Assembly: GCA_963556255.1 (NCBI GenBank)
Contig: OY744604.1
Coordinates: 75,076,736-75,140,735, forward strand
Length of the DNA: 64,000 nucleotides
Direction: 5' to 3'
From: Allolobophora icterica
Lineage: Eukaryota; Annelida; Clitellata; Crassiclitellata; Lumbricidae
Below the pieces are notes generated by a model. The model did not search any database and was not told where the DNA came from. It saw only the letters and a program-made list of their open reading frames with translations. Shown here in pieces: positions 1 through 11,340 of this stretch. The position numbers were made by a program, and so were the translations under genes. Numbering within the stretch: position 1 is the first letter of the stretch; every line of letters starts with the position of its first letter.

Positions 1-84
1 TGGGTGCATTGGCACCCAAGGCCCCTAAGAAGTCGGCGCCTATGAGTGTTACTACATGTATTGTACAATTTCTTGTCTCTACAG

Positions 85-270
85 AATGTCCGCCTGATTT
101 CGTAAAACTTCCTGACTCTAATAGCTGTTACAAATTCATCGCTGAAGCTCTCTCATGGACTGCAGCCGCCAACAGGTGTCAAATGCAATTCCCTGGAGCG
201 TATATGGCCGTCATTACAAGCGAAACAGAACAAGCCGCGCTTCCCGCTTATCTAGACATTGAATTTCAAA
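85..270 (+). CDS. C-type lectin domain exon, first half (gene copy A, 5' part outside window)
   Basis: This 186-bp exon encodes the first half of a C-type lectin-like domain (CECP-type start, PPDFVKLP, NSCYKF, LSWTAAANRC, MAVITSETEQ). It is bounded by a pyrimidine tract plus CAG acceptor (ends 84) and a gtaag donor (271). Phase is 2 nt at the start and 1 nt at the end, identical to the paralogous exon at 31123-31308, which has the same length. The second half of the domain is at 1733-2012. Upstream exons (signal peptide, PAN and Ig in the paralogue) would lie left of the window. Secreted lectin, probably carbohydrate binding or immune; function is inferred from the fold only. Confidence 0.85.
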
Positions 271-1732
271 GTAAGCCATATTTGTTACCACACCTTGCTG
301 AATCTTCTCAGACGGTTGTTATTTGCTTTGCGAGACGTTTCCTAGTCATGTTTATGATTTCTTAATCAAACCTTGGTCATTCACGAAACTATTCAAACCA
401 TCTCCTAATACCATTAGCTCTAAAATAATTCCGTATATCAGAGGGCTTTGGCAGATACAACAGCTGGCATAATCAACCACTTGGTCGAAAGCGTATTTCA
501 CCTATATCGCTTGACTTCGGTTTCTCGTTCAGCCAATGGACATACATGTATGTCGTGTTAATATATACTTTGTGTCATGAAATTCATTTCTTACAATCAT
601 AGCTAGATTTAATAAATATGTACCGCGTTCTAGAATTAAGAAATTTGTTGGTTCGAGATAATATGATATGAGAAGTAAATTTTTGTCGTAACACATACAA
701 CATATTACCATCTCCATAAATTGTCTGTCACTAATAATCAGTCAATCGTTTACGGTAATGTTAGAAGTGATGGGATTTCTACAATTATCATAAGGTTTAA
801 TTATTAATTGTTCGAATCGTAGTCCATTATACTAAACAGGCAAAACTGAAAAAGACGTCTGGTTTTGGAATTGCACAGTCGTTATGCCAGCGAACCACCA
901 GAGTTGGCTTCGGCTTCATGCACTTCGTGTCTCCAATGAAACATGCTTAACCATCAAGCTGCAGGTTCTTAAGACTCATAGGCCAGTAGTCCGCTGGTTC
1001 GTGGTATGCTAATTTTGCAGTTCCTAACCCAGATAATACCTTTGTCCACAAGCTAATAATACCGGGATGAACCGTTGATTCACAGGACCGTGAACAATCT
1101 CCGCACATCTGTCATTATACTATCAGTAAGGTTCTAGACTGCTGCAGCACCAAATGCTGGCTATTGGCTCTTTGCCTTGCCCATTACTACCTACGTCACC
1201 AGGAGCCTCTGCGATGGCAGGCGATGCTCGGTGAGACATCGGGGGAAAATTTGGTGAATGGTCTCGAATCGTTACAGGAGGTCGACACTGTTTTGTTTTG
1301 TCACCGACGGTTGTTGCTCTGGTTGTGGATTGGGTGATGCGAGAGAGACGGTTAATGGTGATCCTCGACTAAAGTGGGTGGATGATGACTGGAATAATGG
1401 CAGGTTGAGGGATATGAATTTTTGGAACAAAATCGCCCTGCTGGATGATACTTGGAATACAAGAACGTTCTAACAAACAGAAGACAGGAGGAAGCGGTCG
1501 TTATTGTGAGGTCAAAGAGCCAGTCGCCGATATGGGGTGAAGAGACCGACTGAAATCGAGCTAGATGAAGTATGAGGCGCCGAGAGTAGTTTCAGCTTTC
1601 TTTATACTTGTATATTTTCGTTTATTCTAAGATGTTATTGCGCTGTTACGCTTAGGCGTTTAAAATATAGGTGTTGAAGTACCGGTACGCCATATTCTGA
1701 AAAACTTGGTCTTCTGCTTTAGTTGCGTGTTA
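271..1732 (+). other. Intron of lectin gene copy A
   Basis: Non-coding between the two lectin exons, GT..AG. Bases about 390-720 are clearly similar to 32370-32690 in the intron of copy B, which shows common descent of the two genes. No other feature recognised. Confidence 0.75.
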
Positions 1733-2012
1733 CGTTGTAGACCATGAAACCAACCTATGTCTTGACTATTATGGAAAGGCAGCTTGGCTTGGTGCTCAGA
1801 GGAGAATTCTAGATTGTAGCGCAGAGTTTCAGTGGAAGCCTGTTCCGGGAAAAACGATCCCACTTAACTACACTAACTGGTTTGGCGGTAATCCAGACTG
1901 CTATAATGGACAGGAATTCTGCATAGCAATGGTCGAACCTAAGAACTACATGTGGAATGATGAAGACTGCAACAACATTTGGTGCCCTTTATGCGAATAT
2001 GGTCCAATATAA
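1733..2012 (+). CDS. C-type lectin domain exon, second half, with stop (copy A)
   Basis: Terminal exon after a CTTTAG acceptor. It encodes the second half of the lectin fold: LCLDYYGKAAWLGAQ, a QWKPVPGKTIPLNYTNW stretch, and the WND calcium/sugar-site motif (MWNDEDC), followed by two closing cysteines and a TAA stop. The paralogue at 32851-33140 aligns throughout. The canonical EPN/QPD sugar-specificity triplet is not present in standard form (here GNPDC), so ligand specificity cannot be predicted. The phase (one base from the previous exon plus TT) matches the upstream exon. Confidence 0.85.
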
Positions 2013-2097
2013 GGTACTGCAAATCTGTTGCAAAATTTCGCTGTAGTGCATTATGAACGCCTACTCATTCGCTTAGTTATCATTTTGAAACGCTTCT

Positions 2098-2103
2098 AAT
2101 AAA
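2098..2103 (+). promoter_or_regulatory. Polyadenylation signal AATAAA (copy A lectin gene)
   Basis: AATAAA lies 86 bases after the stop codon of the lectin gene. The paralogous position in copy B (about 33220) has lost the hexamer. Confidence 0.6.
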
Positions 2104-3254
2104 GAAGCTCTTACATAAGTAATCTGAATTTTGACTTCTCTTTGCTGTCACAAGAGGCTATTTGATTCTTTACAGTATCTCTCGGGAGAGTTTTTCTTAA
2201 AAATATGTATTATATAGGGCCTATATACTTAATATGTCGACATCAGAATTGAAGAAATCCACAGAAACAGAAGTGCAACTATTAATTACTGCGAAGGCAG
2301 TCTTATGTATGAAACCTATGCAAAAACTATTGCCAAAATAATGTCAATATAGTTTTATTATTCTTTATTGAAAGGTTTCTGTTTGACCCGGTCGCATAAA
2401 TATGAATCGAGATCGTTTGAAGTAGCATGCATGACCAGTTGCATGCACTTTAATTGCGTCACATGATGCAAAAATAAAGCGCTGTGGACATGGACTGCCG
2501 TTGACGTTAGCTTACAACTGTTCTATTAAAATCAAAGTAAAGTAAATAAACATAGGCCCTAGTACAGAAAAAAGAAAAAAAATTATTTTCTAAATAAAAC
2601 AGCTGCTTACCTGTCTCCTTTGTGACATTTATTTGCAGTAAATAATCAGCTGTTTCGGAAGAGTATGAGTTGACAGAGCTCTTCTCAAACGCCTGTTACG
2701 TCCATCTGAACACGATGCCAGCGAATTTGAAGAAAATCGACAGCAGTGAAAGTGCATCTATTATATATTGAGAAAAACTTTATTACATTAGTTGTAGTTT
2801 TATTAGCGCTCTCTGTGACAATATAGCTTAAAGATGTATTAACACATTCGTAGAATTGTAAGCACTACCAGTTGTATGCATCACTGACCTGCATTTTCTG
2901 ACTCTGCTACATCAGCTTGATATGATTTATTCGGACATACGTTAAGATGATCGTGATCAGTGCACAATGTGTGTCCTTTTAACTTCTATGTCATTAAGCT
3001 TAACAATAAAAAAACAGAAGCACTGCATTTCCTCTTCAGGCACTTTACATATATTAATAGCACTCGAAATAACTAAAATTAATATCTTTCTGTGCATGTT
3101 TTTATATATTGTAAACCTGTTCCCAAAGTAATGGAATAAATTTGAATTTCAAGTAACCATTGTTTGAGACAGTTTAAGCGTATCAGTTCCTATTGCAGTG
3201 TATAACATATTTGTAAAATACGCCAGCTAATCGCCATCCAACATGAAATAGAAG
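2104..3254. other. Gene-free 3' flank
   Basis: AT-rich non-coding DNA. The stretch about 2400-3250 is similar to 33240-33860 and 34650-34850 (copy B 3' flank), part of the tandem duplication. I see no gene. Confidence 0.6.
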
Positions 3255-4375
3255 TTAGGGTGTCAGAATGAGTAAGTAGTTAGTTGAGTAATCTTTTATT
3301 AGCACAAGACAAGTGCTAACTTTACAACAACATGGCATACAGTTACGAGAAATAGCACAATAGCAGAATGTCAGTGGATAAAAAGTAGTTGCAATATTAT
3401 AAGCAGTTTCAGAATGTCAGATTTTTATACAGTTAAGTCTTTACCTTTAGCTATGATCTGAAGAACATAAACTTTACTCAGGTCTACAAAGGGAAGCAGA
3501 TTACAGAAAGCATACAGACTAGCATTATCCCAATTAACTTTTTATTGTTTTACAGTGAGCGAATGATGAAGGATTTCTTAGGAAACAGTGTATGAATGTG
3601 CGGTGATTCAAATGCTCTCCCCGTTTCGTAATTTCAATTTATGAAGGTGCTATGCGGGCAGTTATTGGAGAAATCAGTAATGCGGTGACTGGATGCTCTT
3701 AAAGAACTTCAGTACAATTTTCTTACAAATCTTCCCCAACGTTAGATTGTCACTGCTCAAGAGGTTGCTGCGCTCGGACTTGCGAAACGAGTCCATTCTC
3801 CCGCCCAATTCTGTTGATAGGAAGCCACCCCAATGATGGAAGCGCAAAAGTTGGTCGGGAGTGTACAGTGGCTTGGAAAATATTCGTTAGTTTAGTGGTA
3901 GGCATCCCTTAAGATCGGAATACTTTTAGTGGGCATAGGCGTTGTCTGCAAAACTTCAACATGAACCTCACATTGTCACTGAATGTTAAATCTTCCCGGT
4001 AACATTGCCCAGAAGTTTAACATTACTAATAGGATCCGGAAAAGTCTTGAAGTCGGTCTGTGAAAAATATAATTTCTTTTGTCTTAGAAACTTGTCATTC
4101 TGTTCATAGAGTTCCGATCCCTAATATTAGCGAAGTGAATTTCAGGCTAACAGAAGAGTTTTTTGGGACGAGAAGGTTTGAATCGTATGTAAATTTGAAA
4201 AGGATATTGGTCGAAGACACGAGTTTAAGGTCACTCTCCCTTTGTATATAAAGGCTGGGACTGATGCTAGACCCTTGAATAAAGCTGCCATTTATGACAG
4301 CAAAGTGCAGGTTATTCAGTTTATCCTGAATAGTTAGAAGCATTATGAAGAAAAGATCTTCAACTATATGAAATT
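3255..4375 (-). mobile_element. Antisense LINE relic (CR1/Rex1-like reverse transcriptase, 3' part)
   Basis: Read on the minus strand, 4104-4343 gives reverse-transcriptase-like text (DKLNNLH, FIQGSSI, SDLKLVS, NILFK, NLLVP). The stretch 3550-4060 gives typical non-LTR C-terminal remnants with stops. The 3' end carries a gtaagtagttagt-type simple tail near 3265. The same insertion at the same relative place occurs at 34845-35460 in copy B, so it predates the duplication. Family assignment within CR1/Rex1 is by pattern only. Confidence 0.6.
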
Positions 4376-4500
4376 AAAAAATGAGTGACTGAGGGATTGA
4401 GTGAGTGACTGATTGAGTGAGTGAGTGTATAAGAGAGTGAGGGGCTGACTGACTCACTTGCTGAGTGACTCACTGTTAACTGATTGACTGATTAACTCCA
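4376..4500. repeat. Degenerate GAGTGA / GACTGATT simple repeat
   Basis: Low-complexity GAGTGAGTGACTGATTG-type tract directly after the antisense LINE. A matching tract at 35465-35650 follows the paralogous LINE in copy B. Confidence 0.7.
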
Positions 4501-5422
4501 AGCACATTTCCAGATTTTGGCAAAAACAGAGTGAGGCAATTTGAGGAATAGGGACTGACCTTATATATTCTTAAATATAAATTTGCAAGTCACTGCACAG
4601 ATTTAAGCGAAAGGGCTACATGCTCTTATGTTATGGTTCTAACCAATGAGTTCGGAACTCTTTGCAGTTTCTGCTATTATTATTTGACTTTGCGATGTCA
4701 GTAAGAAGTGAGTTACAGCGGTCAGTCAGACTGGAGATCAATGCGTTTACTAAGACTATCCTTGAGGACATGGTGACATAACGCCTAATTCAACTTCTAA
4801 ATGGTGTCGAATTAATGACATGGCAGAAGAATGTCGTTCAATACTTTCCTGGCTACAGAAGAGGTCCAAAAGAGGCATTAGGCGTCTGAGTTGTTGTAAT
4901 GCAATGTGTCACTGCAAGTACATGTTGTCTGTCACATCTGAAACTTGTATTGCGTTGTATATTCAAGTCCATAGTGCACCGATGCCCATAGGTCAACGAC
5001 GTAAAGTGTAGTCTATAGTCTATTAATGCATTATAGACGATGAGCCTGTTGTAGAATATGATCTGTAGCGACATCAGGTGTGTAGTTATGACACACCAAG
5101 GGCGACATCTGGCGGATGACCGTGCCATATGTTCGAATTGATGTTGACGGTGACGCTGGCTGGGACGCTGGGTAATTAGGTTATAAATACTCCATTCAAA
5201 TGTATAGTCACATATTCACAGCTTAGAATGTGGGTTACTCAGTTTGTGATGAGTAGTTTGGAGTATTTTAACGAAAAATTGTTCAAATTTTAGTGAACGC
5301 CAAGCAGTTAAATAGGCAGCTGATGTGACTGAATGCTGACAGTTTAAGGTGTAAAACATCCTAGAAGTAGGTAGCTTGCTACTGACAATGCTATATAATT
5401 CGCCGTAATTACAATTACAAGA
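4500..5422. other. Gene-free stretch
   Basis: No coding feature or recognisable repeat seen beyond short chance ORFs. Confidence 0.5.
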
Positions 5423-5459
5423 ATGAGTAAAAGAAATGCTCGACCGAGTGACCGACCGG

Positions 5460-5700
5460 ACGAACTACTCACTCACTCATCCACCCACTCACCAACCATC
5501 CAACTCACTCACCCACCAACCCACTCACCAACCAACTCACCCACTCATCAACTCACCAACCAACTCACCCACCCACCCACTCACCAACCAACTCACCCAC
5601 TCATCAACTCACCAACCAACTCACCCACCCACTCACCAACCAACTCACTCACCCACTCACCAACCAACCAACTCACTCACCCACCCACCGAAAAACTCAC
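5460..5700 (+). repeat. CTCACCAACCAACTCACCCA minisatellite
   Basis: About 240 bp of irregular tandem repeats built from CTCACC, AACCAA and CACTCA words. It is open in two frames simply because the repeat contains no stops, so the threonine/histidine/proline ORFs there are not genes. Confidence 0.9.
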
Positions 5701-5749
5701 ACACGTATTCATGCATCTAGACCTGCATATAATATACTGTATTTGATTA

Positions 5750-6300
5750 TATATACGTACGTACGGTGTATATATGTCTGTCGTTTGTTTGCAACTGGGG
5801 TTAGCAGGTTTATAGTTCTAAAACAACGCCAAAGCCACCCGCATACAAATGTTGCTAATGTAACCTGAGACCGCGGGTAGGTAATCCTGAGCGGCTTTGT
5901 AAATGTCTGTTCGTTCAGTATGTAAATTAGACGACAATTACTTTTGCGTCAGTTGTTATTGAATACATTGTTTCAGCATGTATAATGAGGCTTGCTAATA
6001 TCTGGATGCCCATTTCTGTTTCCGATGCTCATTTTTCTAAGCATCATTTTGTTCAGAAGCGTCAGACCAATCGTAGACCTACATATCGTTTCTGAACATG
6101 CAACAACGCATTTGCGACGAATTGTTACACCAATTGCAACTCGCTGTTTATTTCTCCACCTGAATTCGAATAATATTGTAAGACTGCATTCTATCACCAT
6201 GGTTCCAGTTCTCCATCATTCTGTAAGACTTTTGGCCTACCCTTTACCTGTTTCAGATAGACTAGTCCTACGAAAAGTCTGATAGGTTGATGAGAACCGT
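5750..6300. other. Gene-free stretch
   Basis: Nothing recognised. A 96-codon ORF at 5992-6282 resembles no family I know and overlaps an antisense ORF. Confidence 0.45.
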
Positions 6301-6780
6301 AATTTATTTACTGCTGGGCCCCCCCCCGTTTGGAATGGTCTTCCGTTAGAGTTTCGCCTACTCCCCAGTGGTAACACGTCTGCTTTTAACAAGCTGTTGA
6401 AGTCATCATCATCATCATATGCTTTTGTTGTTCACCAAACACGAAAATAACTAGTATTTGTTACAGGCAGTGACAATGGGAGTACCCAAAGGAACGAGCC
6501 GTTCCGCTAATAGGGCCCCAGTTACAATAAATCATAACAACCAGTGGAGCAGTTCATAAGGGGCATGTCCATTGTTATCTATAGCATCAACAAGTGAAAA
6601 CGCATCCCATCAACCCGAATTGTCCAGCGCTATGTGCCTAAACAGTGTGTATAAGCACACCGCTTCAGACCAGCCCTAAAGTCTAATCGCTATTGCTGAG
6701 ACAGGGCTGAGCTTGCTTCTGACTAAGTTTCTGAAGGTGCGCTATATTAAATTTCCGAATGAATGAATGAATGATACTGT
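6300..6780 (+). mobile_element. CR1/L2-like LINE 3' relic with GAAT tail
   Basis: The plus strand near 6318-6400 reads PPVWNGLPLEFRLLPS then FNKLLKS, the typical C-terminal end of a CR1/L2 ORF2. It ends with GTGCGCTATATTAAATTT followed by (GAAT)n at 6755-6775, the usual retroposon 3' end seen several times in this window. Confidence 0.6.
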
Positions 6781-7259
6781 TTCGTTTATTATCATTCTGA
6801 ATACGAATGTCCATCGAACACTATAGACCTAATCTTTCAAGTTCTTAAAATTGTTCGAGCTATGTTACACTGACGATAGCGAAATAGCTACGATTATTTC
6901 AAAAACTACAAGAAGTCCTAGTCAAGACTTCTCAAGATGAGCGCCTAGTGACTGCCTAGCACTAGAATATGCCAGTCTGATCCTACGACAGGATTCTAAG
7001 CTCCTGTCTGAACCATTGATCACTTTACGACTTTTCGATCTACTGACTGACTCAACTGTCTTACTTATTCAAAGTTTTCTCGGAGTTCCGAGGTAAAGGT
7101 ATAATCGTGATTGATTCATCAAACTTCTTATGCGCATAAATTCTTTAGTCACCTGGTTCTTTTAATTTATCTGATTCTATTATCACCTTACATACCCAAA
7201 CCGACCACTGTGACAATATCATTCGATATGCATGCGAATGTGTGAGGCAAAAGTGTTAA
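6781..7259. other. Gene-free stretch
   Basis: Nothing recognised. Confidence 0.4.
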
Positions 7260-7570
7260 ATTCGTTGCTTAGAATGCACCTTCTTGTGGTGGCTCTCGTG
7301 CGTCACACGTTTCTGAGTCCGTTGATGTTCTGTTGAAGTTTCTAAGAGCGCTATATAAATTGATATATGTAATATATACATAGTACAGTGTGGTCGGTCC
7401 AACTTTCTGGAATACGTTGCCTATCATCTTACGCCAGAAGCTCAATGGTCTTTCTGCATCTCTATGCTGTAAGCGCTTGAAAACCATTTTATTCGATCCC
7501 GGTCTTCCATCGTTAGGAATGAGTTTCTCTTGAAGAGGCGCAATATAAACATGTGATTACAATTACAGTT
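7260..7570 (+). mobile_element. Two CR1/L2-like LINE 3' end fragments
   Basis: The first fragment ends at the tail motif GAGCGCTATATAAATTG near 7347. The second (about 7380-7570) reads VVGPTFWNTLP and KRLKTILFDPGLPSL and ends in AGAGGCGCAATATAAAC plus an (ATTACA)n tail. Both are short 5'-truncated copies. Confidence 0.6.
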
Positions 7571-7945
7571 ACAGTTAAATATTGGCTACGTTAGCAGGTT
7601 TTTCTGATTTATCGTCCATTTGCGGCTACTGCATTACAATGATAAATCACGGGAGTAGTTTGAAATAAAGGCAATGCCAGTTGTTTCTCTTAGAATACTG
7701 GTACGCAGGAAACATTGATTTCAGTTGTGCTTTCCATCACACAGTTTGAATGCCGTTATGACAAACTAAATAGATGCATTGTCATTTGTATGGCTACGGT
7801 TGCATGCATACAAGTTCGACTTCACGTGCTGATGAGCGACAGCAACTCCTCCCCGCGGGGCAACAGAGCGCATCCTCGATCCGGTAGACTCGAGACATGA
7901 AACTTCCTCGTGTGTTCAGTTTCAGCTGACAATTTTCCCTTGTAA
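7570..7945. other. Gene-free stretch
   Basis: Nothing recognised. Confidence 0.4.
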
Positions 7946-8057
7946 TGTGCATGTATGTTTGTATGCATGTATGTTTGTATGCATGCATGTATGTTTGTAT
8001 GCATGTATGTATGTGCAGTATGTATGTACAGTATGTATGTACAGTATTGTATGTATG
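7946..8057. repeat. GTATGTATGTACA microsatellite, left part
   Basis: GTATGCATGTATGTTT and AGTATGTATGTAC units. About 40 bp just left of the SINE reappears just right of it (8300-8340), either as a long target duplication or because the SINE landed in the repeat. Confidence 0.8.
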
Positions 8058-8300
8058 TGGGGCGTGGTGGCTCAGTGGTAAGTTCGGCGCCTTGTGACCG
8101 GAGGGTTGAAGGTTCGAATCCCACTCTAGCCGCTGCGTACGGATCTTGGGCAAGTCCTTCACTCGCAATTGCTCGTGGCGCTTCGGCGTGAAAATTCCGG
8201 CACAGTATCAAATGCTGTAGTCGGGAGCGCCTCTGAGTAGTAGTTGACTTCGAGAGGCGCTATAGAAATATCCGGAATAAATCAAAAAAATAAAAATAAA
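8058..8300 (+). mobile_element. tRNA-derived SINE
   Basis: RNA polymerase III internal promoter is visible: A box TGGCTCAGTGG at 8068-8078 and B box GGTTCGAATCC at 8111-8121, spaced as in a tRNA. A non-tRNA body follows, with a 3' end GGGAGCGCCTCTGAGTAG and GAGAGGCGCTATAGAAAT shared with the CR1/L2-like LINE tails in this window, then an A-rich AAATAAAAATAAA tail. The shared 3' end suggests mobilisation by that LINE family. Confidence 0.85.
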
Positions 8301-8372
8301 GTATGTATGTACAGTATGTATGTACAGTATTGTATGTATGTATGTACAGTATGTATGTATGTATGTATGTCA
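8301..8372. repeat. GTATGTATGTACA microsatellite, right part
   Basis: Continuation of the same simple repeat after the SINE. Confidence 0.8.
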
Positions 8373-8589
8373 TAATAAAAATGTTGCGTCAGAAAGCGAA
8401 AATAAAGATTGTTCGCATTGTCTTAACGGTTAGCTTATTTTCTGCGTTAAATCTCTGCATTGACTTGAGAAACTGTTTGCATTTAAACGCCATCACACGA
8501 CTCTATAGCTGACATAGGCGCCGACTTTTAGTAAAAGGTACTGGGGCAAGAATTTCATTCCCATGATCATCTGATCTGATGATCCCATC

Positions 8590-8815
8590 GCCCATCCTGC
8601 CCTGCCTTCCATCTCCCCGAGTCCCCTCTTTCCTCAAGCCTTTTCTAGGGCCTACTATACCCCTGCAAGCTGAAATCAATCCCCCTTTACTGTAAACCCC
8701 TTCCCCTACCTCCCTCCCCTACCCATCCCCTTCCCTTTCCCACCCCTTATCCCCTCCCCTGCCCTTTCCCCCTCCTTTAACATTCCCTCCCTGCCCCTCC
8801 CTTTGAAGCAGGGGC
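8590..8815 (+). repeat. Pyrimidine-rich CCCCT tract
   Basis: Over 200 bases dominated by C and T with runs such as CCCCTTCCCCTACC. The opposite strand is rich in G runs and could form triplex or quadruplex DNA. Lies inside the 8513-10625 element. Confidence 0.75.
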
Positions 8816-9252
8816 TCGGGGTCCTCCCCCGGAAAAATTTCGGATTTCTACAATTGCCGTAGGTGAATTTTAGCGGATTTTTGGAGAAAGCAAACTGGTT
8901 TTCGAAAACTATACATTTTAGTTCAACTGAACAGTTGAATTAATTTCTGCAAGGCTCCCAGTGCACTGCAAATATTTTATGGGACAGGCTGTATAAATAT
9001 GGGACAAAATTTCCAAAATATGGGACACTTGTTAAAATATTGTCAATATGGGATACTGTTCAGCAAATATATGGGGATTTTAAAGATTGCATTATGAATG
9101 CATTTTTCTGGTGTAAAGGAGCGGTAACAGGCTTCATCCTTGCCTATTACAGTGTTATCCAGCCAACAATTATTTTGCAGGAATATTTCAAGACCTCATA
9201 ATCCCACTTTCACTGCACTACACGACAATAATTGTAGCATTGACCAACTAGA

Positions 9253-9391
9253 GACTTGATTACAGTCCACAGCGATACATTGCAACAGTTGAGTCAGTGA
9301 CTTGATTACAGTCCACAGCGATACATTGCAACAGTTGAGTCAGTGACTTGATTACAGTCCACAGCCGATACATTGCAACAGTTGAGTCAGT
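9253..9391 (+). repeat. 46-bp tandem repeat, three copies
   Basis: The unit begins GACTTGATTACAGTCCACAG and ends GTTGAGTCAGT, at 9253-9298, 9299-9344 and 9345-9391. The third copy has one extra base. Near identity implies recent amplification. Confidence 0.95.
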
Positions 9392-9596
9392 AGGCGTTCT
9401 GTCAATTGAACAGCAACAACCATTTCATTAGGAGAACCCCCCTCGGTACAATTTGGAAGCAGTCTGCTTCCTTCCCCCAACTCCATGTAGCAGACCCTGG
9501 CCCTTTCAACTGGGAAGAGACTCACTGCAATACTAGGAAACAGTGCTACCTCTGCTCAATCATACAGACAAGTACACAACAACCACGAGTATTAGG

Positions 9597-10138
9597 CAGT
9601 GATGGGCACTAAACTATTTTTTAAGTTAAACTAAAACTATTTTCCAACTCAAAAAAAGTTTAACTAAAGTTGGCAACTGATTTTTAAAATTAGTTAACTA
9701 AACTAAAAAAAAGTAGTTAAACATTTTCCAACTTTTTACGACAAACATTTTCACAATAAAAGACGTTAAGTGAACTGTAATAATGCAACGCGTCAATTAC
9801 AATTTCACCTTCAAACTATGCAATGTGTACTGTTCTGGCATAGGCTACAGTTACATGTGTACTGTAAGTAGTGTATGAATTTGAAAACACAGGCTGTTAA
9901 TGCTAAAACCATGCAGTGTTAAAATGTTTTTTTGCTGACAGTGTTCAATGTTCACTGTGGAAAAATAGTTGCATATTGCTGATTTTTTTAGTTAAACTTT
10001 TTAGTTGGCAACTAAATTTTTTTAGTTAAACTATGGTTTTAACTAAACTATTTTTTTCAGTTAAACTTCTACCTTAACTAAAAAAATTTAGTTAAACTAA
10101 AAGTTAGCAACTTTTTAGTTAACTATTGCCCATCACTG
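9597..10138. mobile_element. hAT-type MITE with 8-bp target duplication
   Basis: Terminal inverted repeats CAGTGATGGGCA (9597-9608) and TGCCCATCACTG (10127-10138) fit the hAT consensus. They are flanked by a perfect 8-bp duplication GTATTAGG (9589-9596 and 10139-10146). The 542-bp interior is AT-rich with many subterminal TTAGTTAAACT words in both directions and no ORF, so it is non-autonomous. It is nested in the larger 8513-10625 element and therefore younger. Confidence 0.9.
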
Positions 10139-10625
10139 GTATTAGGCCCCTACTCACCAAACAAATTTCAGTTTTCTGTAATTACTAACTAGTACTAACT
10201 ATAGCTACTTTCTCTAACAAATCTCTTTTTGTAGCAGTTACACATAAAGTTTGCCAGTAAGACAGACGTTAGTTACAGTCTTAACTTCTGAACTTCATGG
10301 CGAATGTATTTTATCGAACAGCGCATTTAGCCTAGTTATGAATTCGTCAAGAACTGTATCAATGTCCACTGCTTCCAGGTATATGCTCGATGACAGTTCA
10401 AAACTGCAATGGTGTTTAATCTTGTCAGTGTCATAGTGTTTCGTATATAAGTTTTCAGTCGCCTGAGACCGGAAGATGCCCTTAACTAAGATTTATCAAG
10501 CATTTTGAAATTTTGATATTTTGAATGGCCAAAAAAGTACTGGGGCGAAACTATACTTTCGCCCCAGAACCTTGGTGAGTACTGGGGCGAAAGTCCCTGT
10601 TGCCCCTGTGGAGTCGGCGCCTATG

Positions 10626-11083
10626 CTATAGCAAGGTGCTCGTCGCTAATAATCCCTCTATCTGCTTTATTGTGGTAGTTCGAACTAGTCTAGAATTTCG
10701 GTTTCAACGCCGGTTCTTAAGTTCTAACGTCTCGACTAAGAGGAACTGCGACATCATGAAGATGAAGCAGCGAGAAACGAAGTCAAGGTTTAAACAGAGT
10801 TGTTCTATCACAAAAACAAAACTGATGAATTAGAGAAATTTTTTATTAAAAACTAAAGCAGTGTAGGTATTATTGGTCGTGTCCACAAAGGAGAACAATA
10901 GTGAAATTTCGATGACACTCAAAGTCTGGAAATACTTTCTAAATGCGTGAAGGAACAAAAAATTGATTTCCAATATAAATTAAACATCAACTTCAGGTAG
11001 GAAAATCGTTCAAACAGGAATGCGTTATATTAAATATTTCTTCCGCTAGAGAATGCATGCTTTATACTGCTAGCATTTTCAAG
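10626..11083. other. Gene-free left flank of element 1
   Basis: Nothing recognised up to the target duplication of the Polinton. Confidence 0.5.
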
Positions 11084-11089
11084 GACATT
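11084..11089 (+). repeat. 6-bp target site duplication, left (gacatt)
   Basis: GACATT directly precedes the left TIR and is repeated at 25645-25650 directly after the right TIR. Six bases is the standard Polinton duplication. Confidence 0.95.
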
Positions 11090-11225
11090 AGTAGATAGAA
11101 AGATCGGCAGCTAGCGCATTTGACCAATACAGGCTTCGAATCCCTACCTAGTAGGTTCAAAATCGCCTACTCACCTTTGCTATAGGATGAAACATCTCTG
11201 CCATGCACGAACCTATAGACACGGG
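11090..11225 (+). repeat. Left terminal inverted repeat of element 1
   Basis: Begins AGTAGATAGAAAGATCGGC and is the inverse of 25509-25644 over 136 bp with few mismatches. The mismatches cluster at 11175-11183, where a roughly 9-bp block is flipped relative to the other end. Confidence 0.95.
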
Positions 11226-11245
11226 GTATAATGCCCCACAAGCCC

Positions 11246-11286
11246 CTCATAGGTCGACGCCGCAGTTTCGATGACGCGCCTATGAG
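11246..11286. promoter_or_regulatory. 8-bp inverted repeat inside left end
   Basis: CTCATAGG (11246-11253) and CCTATGAG (11279-11286) can pair as a hairpin between the TIR and the first gene. Role unknown; possibly a 3'-end or end-recognition structure. Confidence 0.4.
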
Positions 11287-11340
11287 TCATCGGGTGATTA
11301 CGTTGGTTTTTATAACCGGTAGTTATAAAAGCTATTCATC

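Larger units (their letters stand above)
8513..10625. mobile_element. Terminal-inverted-repeat DNA element (non-autonomous), about 2.1 kb
   Basis: Left terminus CATAGGCGCCGACT (8513-8526) is the exact inverse of the right terminus AGTCGGCGCCTATG (10612-10625). ACTGGGGC words recur next to both ends (about 8540, 10537, 10580). The same right-end word lies at 32-45 at the window start, so it is a family. There is no transposase. It contains a C-rich pyrimidine tract (8590-8810), a 46-bp triplicate and a nested hAT MITE. No convincing flanking duplication, so the superfamily is unknown. Confidence 0.55.

Noticed and set aside
5460..5700. Regularly spaced repeats and a 107-aa Thr/His/Pro ORF, CRISPR-like at first glance
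   Set aside because: Units are contiguous with no unique spacers and the genome is metazoan; a minisatellite that lacks stop codons.
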